This document shows, piece by piece, positions 13,802 to 24,215 of a stretch of 64,000 nucleotides of DNA. Position numbers and translations under genes: made by a program. Origin of the DNA: Janthinobacterium sp. 64 (GTDB taxonomy: Bacteria > Pseudomonadota > Gammaproteobacteria > Burkholderiales > Burkholderiaceae_D). The stretch covers positions 372,001-436,000 of the forward strand of contig NZ_PHUG01000001.1 in assembly GCF_002813325.1 (NCBI RefSeq). Direction: 5' to 3'. Positions within the stretch are counted from its first letter, which is position 1; every line of letters begins with the position of its first letter. The notes beneath the pieces were generated by a model. The model was not told where the DNA came from. It made no database searches and was given only the letters and a program-made list of their open reading frames with translations.

Positions 13802-13805
13802 GTAA

Positions 13806-13830
13806 AGCGGGCCGTGAGGCCCGTTTTTTT
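13806..13830 (+). terminator. Intrinsic terminator after tsf
   Basis: A CGGGCC / GGCCCG stem with a four-base loop is followed by seven T residues, five bases after the tsf stop codon. Confidence 0.85.
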
Positions 13831-13949
13831 GGCCCGCCCGCACCTGTCGTGCCGGGCGGCGGCATGGGCAGCTTCCTCCCGCCTATCCGGCGCTGCAAGG
13901 CGCTGCGCCATGTCATACTCGAATAACCTCATTTATGGAGCCCCAGCTC

Positions 13950-14666
13950 ATGTCAAAACCAGCCTACAAGCGCGTCCTCCTCAAGTTGTCCGGCGAAGCC
14001 CTGATGGGCGATGATCCCTACGGCATCAACCGTGCCACGATCGAGCGCATGGTGGCCGATGTGGCCGAGGTGGCGAAATTGGGTGTGGAACTGGCAATCG
14101 TGATTGGCGGCGGCAATATCTTCCGCGGCGTCGCGCCTGGCGCGCAAGGCATGGACCGTGCCACCGCCGACTACATGGGCATGCTTGCCACCGTGATGAA
14201 TGCACTGGCCCTGGCCGATGCCATGCGCCACGTCGGCATCGTCGCGCGCGTCATGTCGGCCATCGGCATCGAGCAAGTCGTCGAGCCGTACGTGCGTCCG
14301 AAAGCCCTGCAATACCTGGAAGAAGGCAAAGTGGTGGTCTTCGCCGCCGGCACCGGCAATCCGTTCTTCACCACCGACACGGCAGCTGCCCTGCGCGGTG
14401 CCGAGATCAGCGCCGAGATCGTCCTGAAGGCCACCAAGGTCGACGGCGTCTACACGGCCGATCCGCAGAAGGATCCGAACGCCACCCTGTTCCACACGAT
14501 TACGTTCGACGACGCCATCGCCAAGCACCTGCAAGTGATGGATGCGACCGCATTCGCCCTGTGCCGCGACCAGAAACTGCCAATCAAGGTGTTTTCGATC
14601 ACCAAGCCAGGCGCGCTGATGCGCGTCATCATGGGCGAAGATGAGGGCACGCTGGTTCACGTATAG
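13950..14666 (+). CDS. pyrH: UMP kinase (hexameric bacterial type)
   Basis: PyrH phosphorylates UMP to UDP for pyrimidine nucleotide synthesis. The 238-residue product has the amino-acid-kinase fold motifs: [14 protein letters not shown] at the N-terminus, [10 protein letters not shown], and [12 protein letters not shown] in the ATP-binding half. ATG 13950 is preferred over ATG 13935 because GGAG (13937-13940) sits nine bases before it and [15 protein letters not shown] is the family start. It precedes frr, the usual order, but here a 100-nt palindromic repeat separates them. Confidence 0.97.
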   Translation: MSKPAYKRVLLKLSGEALMGDDPYGINRATIERMVADVAEVAKLGVELAIVIGGGNIFRGVAPGAQGMDRATADYMGMLATVMNALALADAMRHVGIVARVMSAIGIEQVVEPYVRPKALQYLEEGKVVVFAAGTGNPFFTTDTAAALRGAEISAEIVLKATKVDGVYTADPQKDPNATLFHTITFDDAIAKHLQVMDATAFALCRDQKLPIKVFSITKPGALMRVIMGEDEGTLVHV

Positions 14667-14672
14667 AAATAA

Positions 14673-14772
14673 GGAGCACCGAGAAACCGTCCATGGCTGC
14701 GTTGCAGCGCCTCGCCGTACATTCGTACTGTCTTCGGCGCCGCGCCTTGCCCTGAACGGTTTTCGGCACTCC
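14673..14772. repeat. 100-nt interspersed palindromic repeat, copy B (between pyrH and frr)
   Basis: This is the second copy of the element at 6311-6410, the same length and same orientation. It begins six bases after the pyrH stop. The outer arms GAGCACCGAGAAACCGT and ACGGTTTTCGGCACTC pair; the inner stem GCAGCGCC/GGCGCCGC replaces GCATTGCC/GGCAATGC of copy A, so pairing is largely conserved while sequence changes. Because pyrH and frr are probably co-transcribed, this hairpin would lie inside the mRNA and may affect stability or termination. Confidence 0.8.
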
Positions 14773-14840
14773 CGACTGAGCTAGTGTTTTCATCGCAAGC
14801 GCAGTAGAAATATTCATTATTATCAAGATTGGAGAGCAGC

Positions 14841-15401
14841 ATGTCCTTAGCTGACGTTAAAAAGAACACCCAGGAACGCATGACGAAGTCGCTGGAAACA
14901 CTGAAGGCCGACCTGGCCAAAGTGCGTACCGGCCGCGCCCATACGGGTATCCTGGACCACGTGATGGTCGATTACTACGGTTCGCCGACGGCGCTGACCC
15001 AGGTCGCCAACGTGACCTTGATCGACGCGCGCACCATCGGTGTGCAGCCGTACGAAAAGAAGATGGCTTCGACCATCGAAAAAGCCATCCGCGACGCCGA
15101 CCTGGGCTTGAACCCATCGGCACAGGGCGACCTGATCCGCGTCCCGACGCCGCCGCTGACGGAAGAGCGCCGCAAGGAAATGGTCAAGCTGGTCAAGAGC
15201 GAAGCGGAAGACGCGAAGATTGCCGTGCGTAACATTCGCCGCGATGCGAACGAGTCGCTGAAGAAACTGGTCAAGGAAAAAGCCTGCTCCGAGGACGATG
15301 AGCGCCGCTCGTCGGAAGAAGTGCAGAAACTGACGGACAAGTTTATTGCCGACATCGACAAGATGGTCGTCGACAAAGAAAAAGAAGTGCTGACGGTCTA
15401 G
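14841..15401 (+). CDS. frr: Ribosome recycling factor
   Basis: RRF splits post-termination ribosomes with EF-G. The 186-residue length matches the family (about 185). Conserved blocks are visible: [29 protein letters not shown], and the basic-acidic C-terminal helices. ATG 14841 follows GGAG at 14831-14834; a TTG four codons upstream is in frame but has no Shine-Dalgarno. The gene lies in the standard pyrH-frr-uppS order. Confidence 0.97.
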   Translation: MSLADVKKNTQERMTKSLETLKADLAKVRTGRAHTGILDHVMVDYYGSPTALTQVANVTLIDARTIGVQPYEKKMASTIEKAIRDADLGLNPSAQGDLIRVPTPPLTEERRKEMVKLVKSEAEDAKIAVRNIRRDANESLKKLVKEKACSEDDERRSSEEVQKLTDKFIADIDKMVVDKEKEVLTV

Positions 15402-15419
15402 TTTTCAGCCCTTTTGACG

Positions 15420-15450
15420 CTGCCCGGGAAAGCATGGCTTTTCCGGGCAG
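15420..15450 (+). terminator. Hairpin downstream of frr (possible terminator)
   Basis: The stem CTGCCCGGGAAA / TTTTCCGGGCAG encloses a short loop 18 bases after frr. The T-tract that follows is weak (TGCTATTT), so termination may be incomplete and allow read-through into uppS. Confidence 0.5.
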
Positions 15451-15500
15451 TGCTATTTGGCGCATAATAGTCATCTTTTATTTTTGGTATTCGTGTTTTC

Positions 15501-16268
15501 ATGATCTATTCGAGTTCGACAACGGCAGTACCTGAGGTTGGCACTGTGCCGCGCCATGTGGCAATCATTATGGATGGCAATGGCCGCTGGGCAACCAAAC
15601 GCTTCCTGCCGCGCGTGGCTGGCCACGTCAAGGGCGCTGACGCCGTGCGCGGTGTCGTCGAGACCTGCCTCGAACGCGGTGTCGAATATCTGACCCTGTT
15701 TGCCTTCAGTTCGGAAAACTGGCGCCGCCCGGAAGAAGAGGTGTCGATGCTGATGCGCCTGTTCGTCACCATGCTGGAACGCGAAGTGGTCAAGATGCAT
15801 GCCAACGACATCCGCCTGAAAGTGGTGGGCGACCTGTCGCGCTTCAACGAGCAGCTGCAAACCCTGATCGCCAATGCCGAGCGCAAGACGGCGAACAACA
15901 CGCGCCTGACGGTGTCCATCTGCGCCAATTACGGCGGGCGCTGGGATATCATGCAGGCAGTCAATAAAATGACGGCCGAGGCCGTTGCCAATGGCCAGCC
16001 TGCCGGACAGGCTTACACGGAAGAACAACTGGCGCCGCACCTGGCCATGGCCTATGCGCCCGAGCCTGACCTGTTCATCCGCACGGGCGGCGAGCAGCGC
16101 ATTTCCAATTTCCTGCTGTGGCAACTGGCGTACACTGAGCTGTTTTTCACCGAGACTTTCTGGCCCGACTTCAATGACGAGTGCCTCGACGCGGCAATCG
16201 CGTCTTACCAGCAGCGCGAACGGCGCTTTGGCCGTACCAGCGCGCAATTAACTGAAAAGACAAACTGA
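15501..16268 (+). CDS. uppS: Undecaprenyl diphosphate synthase (cis-prenyltransferase)
   Basis: UppS adds eight isoprene units to FPP, giving the C55 lipid carrier for peptidoglycan and O-antigen. The 255-residue protein shows the catalytic motif [11 protein letters not shown] with D25, the FAFSSENW block, and the C-terminal [18 protein letters not shown] substrate-binding region. Its stop overlaps the cdsA start by one base (TGATG), opening a tightly packed envelope-biogenesis operon that continues to the TrmH gene. Confidence 0.97.
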   Translation: MIYSSSTTAVPEVGTVPRHVAIIMDGNGRWATKRFLPRVAGHVKGADAVRGVVETCLERGVEYLTLFAFSSENWRRPEEEVSMLMRLFVTMLEREVVKMHANDIRLKVVGDLSRFNEQLQTLIANAERKTANNTRLTVSICANYGGRWDIMQAVNKMTAEAVANGQPAGQAYTEEQLAPHLAMAYAPEPDLFIRTGGEQRISNFLLWQLAYTELFFTETFWPDFNDECLDAAIASYQQRERRFGRTSAQLTEKTN

Positions 16269-17101
16269 TGCTGAAAACACGGATAATCACCGCCCTGGTC
16301 CTGTTGGCGGTCTTGCTGCCGGTTCTGTATCTGAATTATTTCCCCGCCTTCGCCGTGATCGCCACGGCGTTCTTCGGCGCCGCCGTCTGGGAAAGCTTCC
16401 GCATCTTCAAAAATCGCCAGGCGCTCTTGATTGCCGCCGTCTGGACTGCCGCCTTCGCGTATACGTTTTTTGTCGCTAACGGCATGGCGCAGCTCAATTT
16501 CTGGTTCGCCCTGTGCGTGGCCATCTGGCTGATCCGCTTCGTGCCCTCGCTGGCGACGGGCTTGCCGCCCACCGAAGGCCTGGGCAATACCTTGCTCAGC
16601 CTGGTGTACCCGGTGACCATCGTCGGCTGTTTTGTTGCCATCATCGCCTTGTTCCTGCATAGCCCCTTGTACCTGCTGTCCGTGATGGCCCTCGTGTGGA
16701 TCGCCGATATCGGCGCGTATTTTTCGGGCAAGGCGTTCGGCAAGCGCAAGCTGGCGCCCAGTATTTCCCCAGGTAAATCCTGGGAAGGCGCCATCGGCGG
16801 CGGCATCGCAGTGCTCGTCATCGCCGCCATCACCATCGTCGCCGCGCCATCGCTGCCGGTGCTGCAAGACACCTTCGCCGTGCAGCTGCAATTGCGCCGC
16901 GGTTGGCTCGTGGCCTTGCTGGTGCTGCTGCTGATCGTCGCGGCCAGCATCGTCGGCGACCTGTTCGAATCCCAATTGAAGCGCCGCGCCGGCATCAAGG
17001 ACAGCAGCAATCTGCTGCCTGGCCATGGCGGCGTACTCGACCGTATCGATGCCTTGATCCCGGTCCTGCCATTTGCCGCCCTCGTGGCCAGCTGGCTTTA
17101 A
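16268..17101 (+). CDS. cdsA: Phosphatidate cytidylyltransferase
   Basis: CdsA makes CDP-diacylglycerol from phosphatidic acid and CTP, the branch point to all membrane phospholipids. The 277-residue polytopic inner-membrane protein has about eight hydrophobic segments. It ends with the family signature [18 protein letters not shown], whose aspartates bind the metal. It overlaps uppS by one base, and dxr follows after eight. Confidence 0.96.
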   Translation: MLKTRIITALVLLAVLLPVLYLNYFPAFAVIATAFFGAAVWESFRIFKNRQALLIAAVWTAAFAYTFFVANGMAQLNFWFALCVAIWLIRFVPSLATGLPPTEGLGNTLLSLVYPVTIVGCFVAIIALFLHSPLYLLSVMALVWIADIGAYFSGKAFGKRKLAPSISPGKSWEGAIGGGIAVLVIAAITIVAAPSLPVLQDTFAVQLQLRRGWLVALLVLLLIVAASIVGDLFESQLKRRAGIKDSSNLLPGHGGVLDRIDALIPVLPFAALVASWL

Positions 17102-17109
17102 GGAAACAC

Positions 17110-18294
17110 ATGCAATACATTACCATCCTTGGCGCGACCGGCTCGATCGGCGTGTCCACCCTGGACGTGCTCGCGCGTCATCCCGAGCAATACAGCGTAT
17201 ATGCGCTGAGCGCGCACAGCCGCGTGGCCGAACTGGCCGCCCAGTGCCTGCAGTTCCGTCCCCAGCGCGCCGTCGTCGGCACAGCGGACGCCGCCCTTGA
17301 ACTGACGCGCTTGCTGCGCGGGCAGGGCGTCGCTACGCAAGTCGAGTACGGCGTGGAAGCCCTGTGCGCCATCGCCAGCGCGCCGCAAGTGACGGGCGTG
17401 ATGGCGGCCATCGTCGGCGCGGCCGGCCTGGCGCCCACCCTGGCGGCAGCGCGTGCTGGCAAGAAAGTATTGCTGGCCAATAAAGAAGCGCTGGTCATGT
17501 CCGGCCAGCTGTTCATCGATGCCGTGCACGATAACGGCGCCGTGCTGCTGCCCATCGACAGCGAACACAACGCCATCTTCCAGTGCCTGCCGCACGCCCA
17601 TGGCCGCGCGCCAGGCGCCGCGGGCGTGGCGAAAATCGTGCTCACCGCTTCCGGCGGTCCCTTCCTCACGCGCGACGTCGAGACGCTCGACGCTGTCACG
17701 CCGGACCAGGCCTGCAAACATCCGACCTGGGCCATGGGACGCAAGATTTCCGTCGATTCGGCCACCATGATGAACAAGGGCCTGGAAGTGATCGAAGCGC
17801 ACTGGCTGTTCGGCGCGCCGGCCGAGCAGATCGAAGTGCTGATCCACCCGCAAAGCGTGATCCATTCGATGGTGTCGTATATCGATGGTTCCGTGCTGGC
17901 CCAGCTGGGCAACCCGGACATGCGCACGCCGATCGCCCATGCGCTGGCCTATCCGCAGCGTATCGCTTCCGGCGTGGCGCAACTGGACCTGGCGCAAGTG
18001 GCGACCCTGCAGTTCGAGCGTCCCGATTTCCGCCGTTTCCCTTGCCTGGCGCTGGCCTTCGACGCCTTGCGCGCGGGCGGCACGGCACCGGCCTTGCTCA
18101 ACGCGGCCAACGAAGTGGCCGTGCAAGCGTTTCTTGACGAACAGATCGGCTTCCGCCAGATCGACAGAGTCATCGCCCACGTGATCGAGACGGTGCCGCA
18201 TGGCGCCGCTTCCAGCATCGAGGCCGTGATGGAGCAGGACCGCCTGGCCAGAGCAGCCGCGCACGCGTACATCGCCCAGAGGCTGGCCGCATGA
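17110..18294 (+). CDS. dxr: 1-deoxy-D-xylulose-5-phosphate reductoisomerase
   Basis: Dxr (IspC) converts DXP to MEP, the committed step of the non-mevalonate isoprenoid pathway that feeds UppS. The 394-residue product begins [14 protein letters not shown], an NADPH-binding glycine motif, then has [23 protein letters not shown] (metal site), SGGPF and [16 protein letters not shown] longer open frame runs upstream into cdsA but without similarity; ATG 17110 has AGGAAA upstream. The stop overlaps the rseP start (ATGA). Confidence 0.97.
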   Translation: MQYITILGATGSIGVSTLDVLARHPEQYSVYALSAHSRVAELAAQCLQFRPQRAVVGTADAALELTRLLRGQGVATQVEYGVEALCAIASAPQVTGVMAAIVGAAGLAPTLAAARAGKKVLLANKEALVMSGQLFIDAVHDNGAVLLPIDSEHNAIFQCLPHAHGRAPGAAGVAKIVLTASGGPFLTRDVETLDAVTPDQACKHPTWAMGRKISVDSATMMNKGLEVIEAHWLFGAPAEQIEVLIHPQSVIHSMVSYIDGSVLAQLGNPDMRTPIAHALAYPQRIASGVAQLDLAQVATLQFERPDFRRFPCLALAFDALRAGGTAPALLNAANEVAVQAFLDEQIGFRQIDRVIAHVIETVPHGAASSIEAVMEQDRLARAAAHAYIAQRLAA

Positions 18295-19652
18295 CGCTCA
18301 TTACCACCTTGCTGGCCTTTATTGTCGCGCTCGGTTCGCTGATTACCCTGCACGAGCTGGGCCACTATCTGGTGGCGCGCTGGTGCGGCGTGAAAGTGCT
18401 GCGCTTCTCGATCGGCATGGGAAAAGTGGTGTATTCGCGCAAGTTTGGCAAGGACCAGACGGAGTGGGCGATTTCCGCGCTGCCGCTGGGCGGCTATGTG
18501 AGCATGCTCGACAGCCGCGCGCAAGACCTCAGCGACTTGCCGGAAAGCGAATTGCGCCGCGAATTCACGCGCCAGAGCGTGTGGCGCCGCATCGCCATCG
18601 TGGCCGCCGGCCCGCTGGCCAATTTCCTCGTCGCCATCGTGCTGTATGCGGGCCTGTTCATGCATGGCATCGAAGAGCCGTCGAGCAAACTCGGTCCCGT
18701 GGCCGAGCAGACTCCAGCCTACATGGCCGGCTTGCGCAGCGGCGATACGGTGGAAACCGTCAATGGCAAGGCCGTGGCCAGCTGGTCCGAGCTGCGCTGG
18801 GAACTGATCCAGGCCACCCTCGACAAGCAGCCGGCGCGCATCGAAGTGCGCCGTCCCGACCGTGGCCAGCAGGAAGCGACCTTGCCGACGGCCAGCCTGA
18901 CGGAGACGGACCTGGAAGGCGACGTGCTGGGCAAGCTGGGCCTGACCCTGGCCCGTTCCGCGCCCACCCTGATGGAAATCATGCCCGGTGGCGCCGCCGC
19001 GCGCGCCGGTCTGCAGAAGAACGACCAGATCCTGGCCATCGACGAGCAGCCCGTGCACGACGTGGCGGCCGTCATCGCCACCCTGAGCCAGGCGCCTGGC
19101 CGGACCTTGCACTTGCAACTCTTGCGCCAGGGCCAGGACCTGACCTTGCCCATAACGCCGGACGCCGTGCCGGGTGCGGGGACAGAGGGAGCTGTAACAG
19201 TTGGTAAGATCCAGGCAAAGCTGGGGCAGGTGCCGGATATGATCAACGTGGCCTCCGGACCGTTCTCTGCCGTGGGCAAGGCGTCCACCAAGGTCTGGGA
19301 TACCAGTGTCATGAGCCTGAAAATGCTGGGCAAAATGATCACCGGCCAGGTCTCGCTGAAGAATGTGACGGGACCGATTACCATCGCCGATTATGCGGGC
19401 CAGACGGCGCGCACCGGCCTGGTAAGCTACCTGAGCTTCATCGCCTTCATCAGTATCAGTCTGGGCGTGATGAATTTGCTACCCATTCCTGTTCTGGATG
19501 GCGGGCATTTGCTGTATTATTCGCTGGAAGTTTTGACCGGACGCCCCTTGCCGGAGCGCGTAGGCGAGATTGCCCAGCGCCTGGGGATCGGTTTGTTGCT
19601 GACCTTGATGGTGCTTGCCGTCTTTAATGACGTGTTGCGATTGCTGAATTAG
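18291..19652 (+). CDS. rseP: RIP zinc metalloprotease RseP (site-2 protease)
   Basis: RseP cleaves anti-sigma factor transmembrane segments after site-1 cleavage, activating the envelope stress sigma factor, and clears leftover signal peptides. The 453-residue inner-membrane protein has the zinc motif H21-E22-L-G-H25 in the first membrane segment and two tandem PDZ domains in the periplasmic part (about 115-300). It also has the conserved [12 protein letters not shown] motif, supplying the third zinc ligand. It is coupled to dxr and precedes bamA, the standard order. Confidence 0.97.
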   Translation: MTLITTLLAFIVALGSLITLHELGHYLVARWCGVKVLRFSIGMGKVVYSRKFGKDQTEWAISALPLGGYVSMLDSRAQDLSDLPESELRREFTRQSVWRRIAIVAAGPLANFLVAIVLYAGLFMHGIEEPSSKLGPVAEQTPAYMAGLRSGDTVETVNGKAVASWSELRWELIQATLDKQPARIEVRRPDRGQQEATLPTASLTETDLEGDVLGKLGLTLARSAPTLMEIMPGGAAARAGLQKNDQILAIDEQPVHDVAAVIATLSQAPGRTLHLQLLRQGQDLTLPITPDAVPGAGTEGAVTVGKIQAKLGQVPDMINVASGPFSAVGKASTKVWDTSVMSLKMLGKMITGQVSLKNVTGPITIADYAGQTARTGLVSYLSFIAFISISLGVMNLLPIPVLDGGHLLYYSLEVLTGRPLPERVGEIAQRLGIGLLLTLMVLAVFNDVLRLLN

Positions 19653-19735
19653 GGCGGTGGTTGATGCCATTGCGTGAGTCGCACAAGCAATCTTTTGTGT
19701 ATGTTGTCCATTGATTTACCCATTGAATAACCCCA

Positions 19736-22072
19736 ATGAAATTACATTCTGCTCGTTTTGCCTTGCCTTCCTTTCGTCGCAGCCTGATCGGCGCCGCCGT
19801 CATGGCCTTCTGTGCCGGCCATGCGCTGGCGGTCCAGCCATTTACTGTCAAGGACATCCGGGTCGAAGGGATCCAGCGTACTGAAGCGGGTACTGTTTTC
19901 AGCTACCTGCCGGTGCGCGTCGGCGAAACGTTCTCCGACGAGAAGAGTATCGCCGCCATCAAAGCCTTGTACGCGACGGGTTTTTTCAAGGACGTGCGCC
20001 TGGAAGTCGATGGCGACGTGCTGGTGGTGCTGGTCGAGGAGCGCCCGGCCATCGCTGCCGTGGAATTCACGGGCACCAAGGAATTTGAAAAAGACGTGCT
20101 GGTCAAGGCATTGAAGGAAATCGGCGTGGGCGAAGCGAAGATCTTCGACAAGGCTTCGGTCGACCGCGCGGAGCAGGAGCTCAAGCGTCAGTATCTGTCG
20201 CATGGCCTGTACGGCGTGAAGATCACCACCACCGTCACGCCGATCGAGCGTAACCGCGTCAACGTGGTGTTCGCCGTCGACGAGGGCGACGTGGCCCGCA
20301 TCAAGCAGATCAACATCGTCGGCAACAAAGCCTTCACGGACAAGGAACTGCGCGATCAGCTGGCCCTGAACACGGGCGGCTGGTTCAGCTGGTACACCAA
20401 GGCCGACCAGTATTCGAAGACCAAGCTGACGGGCGACATCGAGTCGCTGAAGTCCTACTACCTGGACCGCGGCTATATCGAGATGCAGGTCGACTCCACG
20501 CAAGTGTCGATCACGCCCGATAAAAAAGACATTTACCTGACGATCAATATCACCGAAGGTGAAAAGTACAAGATCGCCGGCACCAAGTTCGAAGGCGAGA
20601 TGTTCGGCCGCGAAGAAGAGCTCAAAGCGCTGAACCTGATGCGCGAAGGCGAGATCTATTCGGGCGCGCGCCTGACGGCCACGAATAAACGCATCCAGGA
20701 CCGCCTGGCCACGTTCGGCTATGCCTTTGCCAACGTCAATGCCAATCCCGAGATCAACCGCGACAAGCATGAAGTCGGCTTTACCTTCTTCATCGATCCG
20801 GGCAAGCGCGTCTACGTGCGCCACATGAATATCGCCGGCAACACCACCACGCGTGATGAAGTCATCCGCCGCGAATTCCGCCAGTTCGAATCGTCCTGGT
20901 ACGACAGCAACAAGATCAAGCTGTCGCGCGACCGTGTCGACCGCCTCGGCTACTTCAAGGACGTGACCATCGACACGCCGGAAGCGCAGGGCACGACCGA
21001 CCAGGTTGACGTCAACGTGACGGTGGTGGAAAAACCTACGGGTAACTTCCTGATCGGCGGCGCGTTCTCGCAGTCGGAAAAATTCACGCTGTCGGCATCG
21101 ATTTCGCAGGCCAACTTCGCCGGTAGCGGCAACACGGTCGGCATCGAACTCAATACCAGCCATTACAGCCGCACGATCGCGTTTTCGCAAACCAATCCGT
21201 ATTTTACGGACGATGGCATTTCGCGCAGCTTTGAAGTCTACCTGCGCACGACGGAACCGCCGGCGCTGAACATCGGCAGCTACAAGATCAAGCAAACCGG
21301 TGGCCGCGTCAGCTTCGGCGTGCCATTCTCGGAAGTCGACACCATCTTCTTCGGCATCGGCGCCGAGCGTTCGCGCATCGAAACCGACATCACCAGCCCG
21401 ATCCGCTTCAAGCAGTACGTGGTCGACAATGGCGGCCCATCGGACGGTATCGGTTCGGCCACGACGAATTCCATCCCGCTGACGGCGGCGTGGCAGCGCG
21501 ACAGCCGCGACAGCGCCCTGACGCCATCGATCGGCCGCTACCAGCGCGTCAACCTGGAGGCTGACCTGATCGGCGACCAGAAATACTTCCGTGCCATTTA
21601 TGAGCACCAGTATTTCCGTCCGCTGTTCAGCAAGGTCACCCTGGCGCTGAGGGGCGAGATCGATTACGGCCACGGCATCGGCAAGCACGTGTACCCGGTC
21701 TTCAAGAACTTCTACGGCGGCGGCATCGGTTCGGTGCGCGGCTACCTGAGTTCCTCGCTGGGCGCGGTCGAACCGAGCACCAACGATGCACTGGGCGGCG
21801 CCTCGCGCATGTTCGGCAACGCGGAACTGCAGATGCCATTCCCCGGTTCGGGCAATGACCGCAGCCTGCGCTGGTTCGGTTTCCTTGACGGCGGCCAGGT
21901 CTACCAGGAAGGCGAAAAAATGCGGATCTCGCAATTGCGCTATTCTGCTGGCTTGGGCATCAGCTGGATTTCGCCGGTGGGCCCGCTCAAGCTGAGCTAC
22001 GCCAAGCCGCTGAACGCCAAGCCGACGGACCGCCTGGAGCGCTTCCAGTTCCAGATGGGCACCGGTTTCTGA
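19736..22072 (+). CDS. bamA: Outer membrane protein assembly factor BamA
   Basis: BamA is the central subunit of the BAM complex that inserts beta-barrel proteins in the outer membrane. The 778-residue precursor has a signal peptide (about 1-32, ending GHALA), five POTRA domains starting VKDIRVEGIQRTEAGTV (about 35-430), and a C-terminal 16-strand barrel. The loop-6 motif is present as GSVRGYLSSS, and the chain ends in the expected aromatic residue (QMGTGF). Its position between rseP and skp is standard. No defects are seen. Confidence 0.98.
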   Translation: MKLHSARFALPSFRRSLIGAAVMAFCAGHALAVQPFTVKDIRVEGIQRTEAGTVFSYLPVRVGETFSDEKSIAAIKALYATGFFKDVRLEVDGDVLVVLVEERPAIAAVEFTGTKEFEKDVLVKALKEIGVGEAKIFDKASVDRAEQELKRQYLSHGLYGVKITTTVTPIERNRVNVVFAVDEGDVARIKQINIVGNKAFTDKELRDQLALNTGGWFSWYTKADQYSKTKLTGDIESLKSYYLDRGYIEMQVDSTQVSITPDKKDIYLTINITEGEKYKIAGTKFEGEMFGREEELKALNLMREGEIYSGARLTATNKRIQDRLATFGYAFANVNANPEINRDKHEVGFTFFIDPGKRVYVRHMNIAGNTTTRDEVIRREFRQFESSWYDSNKIKLSRDRVDRLGYFKDVTIDTPEAQGTTDQVDVNVTVVEKPTGNFLIGGAFSQSEKFTLSASISQANFAGSGNTVGIELNTSHYSRTIAFSQTNPYFTDDGISRSFEVYLRTTEPPALNIGSYKIKQTGGRVSFGVPFSEVDTIFFGIGAERSRIETDITSPIRFKQYVVDNGGPSDGIGSATTNSIPLTAAWQRDSRDSALTPSIGRYQRVNLEADLIGDQKYFRAIYEHQYFRPLFSKVTLALRGEIDYGHGIGKHVYPVFKNFYGGGIGSVRGYLSSSLGAVEPSTNDALGGASRMFGNAELQMPFPGSGNDRSLRWFGFLDGGQVYQEGEKMRISQLRYSAGLGISWISPVGPLKLSYAKPLNAKPTDRLERFQFQMGTGF

Positions 22073-22124
22073 CCGGGCCATCTGAACCGGGGCGACAGCT
22101 TTTACCTTTTGACCATGGAGTATC

Positions 22125-22643
22125 ATGAACACCGCATCCGCTACCCTGCCCAAGACCCTTGCCGTGATCGCATTGTGCTGGAGTTCGCTGTTGCCGGTGC
22201 AGGCGCAGGCTCAGGAGTCGAAGATCGCCTGGATCAGCAGCGAACGTATTTATAACGAATCGAGGCTGGCCAAGCTGGCCAGCGCCAAGCTGGCCGAAGA
22301 GTTCCGCTCGCGCGAAAAAGCCGTGCAGGAACTGGGCAGCCGCTTCAAGGTGGCCAACGAAGCCCTGGAAAAGGACATGCCCACCCTGAGCGAGGCCGAG
22401 CGCGCCAAGCGCCAGCGCGAATTCTTCGAGCTGGACAAGGAACTGCAACGCCGCCAGCGCGAATTTCGCGAAGACCTGAACCAGCGCACGAACGAAGAGC
22501 GCAGCGCCATCGCGGAAAAAGCCAACACCATCATCCAGCAGATGGCGCATATCGAAGGATATGACATCGTGCTGCAGGAAGCCCTGTGGGCCAGCCCGCG
22601 CATCGACATTACCGACAAGGTCTTGAAGGCGCTGGACAAGTAA
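22125..22643 (+). CDS. skp: Periplasmic chaperone Skp/OmpH
   Basis: Skp carries unfolded outer-membrane proteins through the periplasm to BAM. The 172-residue precursor has a signal peptide ending near AQAQA and a mature start ESKIAWISSERIYNES. A long charged coiled coil (about 45-140) forms the tentacles of the trimer, and a return strand follows. It is slightly longer than the E. coli protein, as usual in betaproteobacteria. It lies between bamA and lpxD as expected. Confidence 0.94.
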   Translation: MNTASATLPKTLAVIALCWSSLLPVQAQAQESKIAWISSERIYNESRLAKLASAKLAEEFRSREKAVQELGSRFKVANEALEKDMPTLSEAERAKRQREFFELDKELQRRQREFREDLNQRTNEERSAIAEKANTIIQQMAHIEGYDIVLQEALWASPRIDITDKVLKALDK

Positions 22644-22668
22644 CGGTAATTTATTAAGGGTCTTATAG

Positions 22669-23724
22669 ATGGGCACTCGACTAGGTGAATTGGTCGAACG
22701 CTTCGGCGGGCAGTTGGCGGGCGATCCGAACCTGGAAGTTTCAGGGATCGCGCCGCTGGCCGACGCCGGCGCTTCGCACATCAGCTTTCTCAGCAATAGC
22801 AAATTTCGCGCGCAGGCCGCCCAGAGCGGCGCTGCGGCGCTGATACTCACGCCGGCCGACGCTGCGCTGATCGGTGCCGAGTATGCCGGCGCGCGCATCG
22901 TCACACCGAATCCCTATGTGTATTTCGCGCGCGCGGCGCAGTATTTCGCCGCCCTGCACGAGATCAAGGCGCCAATCGGCATCCATCCGGGCGCCTTTGT
23001 CGACGCCAGCGCGCAGGTCGATGCCAGCGCCTCTGTCGGCGTGCATGCGGTGATCGAGGCCGGCGCCATCGTCGGTGCCGGCTGCGTCATCGGCCCCGGC
23101 TGCGTGGTGGGGCGCGACGCCGTCATCGGCGCGGGCACGCAATTGCTCGCCAACGTGACCTTTCATGCGCGCTGCGTGATCGGCCAGCGCGGCATCATCC
23201 ATTCCGGCGCCGTGATCGGCACCGACGGATTCGGCTTCGCCAACGAAGGCGGCGTGTACATCAAGATTCCGCAGACGGGCAGGGTGGTGATCGGTGATGA
23301 TGTCGATATCGGCGCCAATACCACCATCGACCGTGGGGCACTGGCCGACACCATCATCGAAGATGGCGTCAAGCTCGACAACCAGATCCAGATCGGCCAC
23401 AACTGCCACATCGGCGCGCACACGGCCATGGCCGGCTGCGTCGGCGTGGCCGGCAGCGCCATCATCGGCAAGTACTGCACCTTCGGCGGCGCCGCCATGG
23501 TGCTGGGCCACCTGACCATCGCCGACCGCGTCCATGTCGGTTCGGGCAGCATGGTCTCGCGCTCGATTCTTGAAGCGGGCCAGTACACGGGTTTTTATCC
23601 GCTGGCCAAGAACGCCGACTGGGAAAAGAGCGCCGCCATCGTGCGCAACCTGTCAAGCATGCGCGAGAAGATCCGCGCGCTTGAAAAAACAATTAAAACA
23701 CTGACCACGCAAGACGAAAAATGA
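22669..23724 (+). CDS. lpxD: UDP-3-O-(3-hydroxyacyl)glucosamine N-acyltransferase
   Basis: LpxD adds the second hydroxyacyl chain in lipid A synthesis. The 351-residue protein has an N-terminal uridine-binding domain ([18 protein letters not shown] onwards), then a left-handed parallel beta-helix of hexapeptide repeats (about 100-320), then a helical C-terminus. The catalytic histidine lies in [15 protein letters not shown]. It overlaps fabZ (ATGA), so lpxD-fabZ-lpxA-lpxB translation is chained. Confidence 0.97.
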   Translation: MGTRLGELVERFGGQLAGDPNLEVSGIAPLADAGASHISFLSNSKFRAQAAQSGAAALILTPADAALIGAEYAGARIVTPNPYVYFARAAQYFAALHEIKAPIGIHPGAFVDASAQVDASASVGVHAVIEAGAIVGAGCVIGPGCVVGRDAVIGAGTQLLANVTFHARCVIGQRGIIHSGAVIGTDGFGFANEGGVYIKIPQTGRVVIGDDVDIGANTTIDRGALADTIIEDGVKLDNQIQIGHNCHIGAHTAMAGCVGVAGSAIIGKYCTFGGAAMVLGHLTIADRVHVGSGSMVSRSILEAGQYTGFYPLAKNADWEKSAAIVRNLSSMREKIRALEKTIKTLTTQDEK

Positions 23725-24215
23725 CTACTGAAAAAAAGACCCTCGACATCCTGGCCATCAAATCGCTGCTGCCGCACCGCTATCCGCTGCTGCTGGTTGA
23801 CCGCGTGCTGGACTGGGAAGCGAACAAAACCATCACCGCCATCAAGAACGTGACGGTCAACGAAGAGTTCTTCCAGGGCCATTTCCCGCACAAGCCGGTC
23901 ATGCCTGGCGTGCTGATGATCGAAGCGCTGGCGCAAACGGCGGCCTTGCTGTCGTTCCTGTCGATGGGCGTGAAACCGGACGAAAATTCGGTGGTGTACT
24001 TTGTCGGCATCGACAATGCGCGCTTCAAGCGTCCCGTCGAACCGGGCGACCAGCTGAAGATGGATGTGGAAATCCTGCGCGTTTCGCGCGGCATCTGGAA
24101 ATACAAGGCAGTCGGCTCGGTCGACGGCAAGGTCGCGCTGGAAGCGGAACTGATGTGCACCATCCGCAGCGCGCAGGATGCGAGCCAGTCTGCGAGCCAG
24201 CCAGCGGTGCAGTGA
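23721..24215 (+). CDS. fabZ: 3-hydroxyacyl-ACP dehydratase FabZ
   Basis: FabZ dehydrates 3-hydroxyacyl-ACP in fatty acid elongation, competing with LpxA/LpxD for the same acyl-ACPs. The 164-residue hot-dog fold shows the catalytic His/Glu pair H54 ([11 protein letters not shown]) and E68 (MIEALAQ), plus the PLLLVDRV block. A short Ser/Gln/Ala-rich tail follows the domain. The start overlaps the lpxD stop and the stop overlaps the lpxA start by one base. Confidence 0.96.
   Translation: MTTEKKTLDILAIKSLLPHRYPLLLVDRVLDWEANKTITAIKNVTVNEEFFQGHFPHKPVMPGVLMIEALAQTAALLSFLSMGVKPDENSVVYFVGIDNARFKRPVEPGDQLKMDVEILRVSRGIWKYKAVGSVDGKVALEAELMCTIRSAQDASQSASQPAVQ

Noticed and set aside
19742..22153. 803-residue minus-strand open frame across bamA
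   Set aside because: Antisense shadow of bamA; biased composition, no recognisable motif, while bamA has all POTRA and barrel features.
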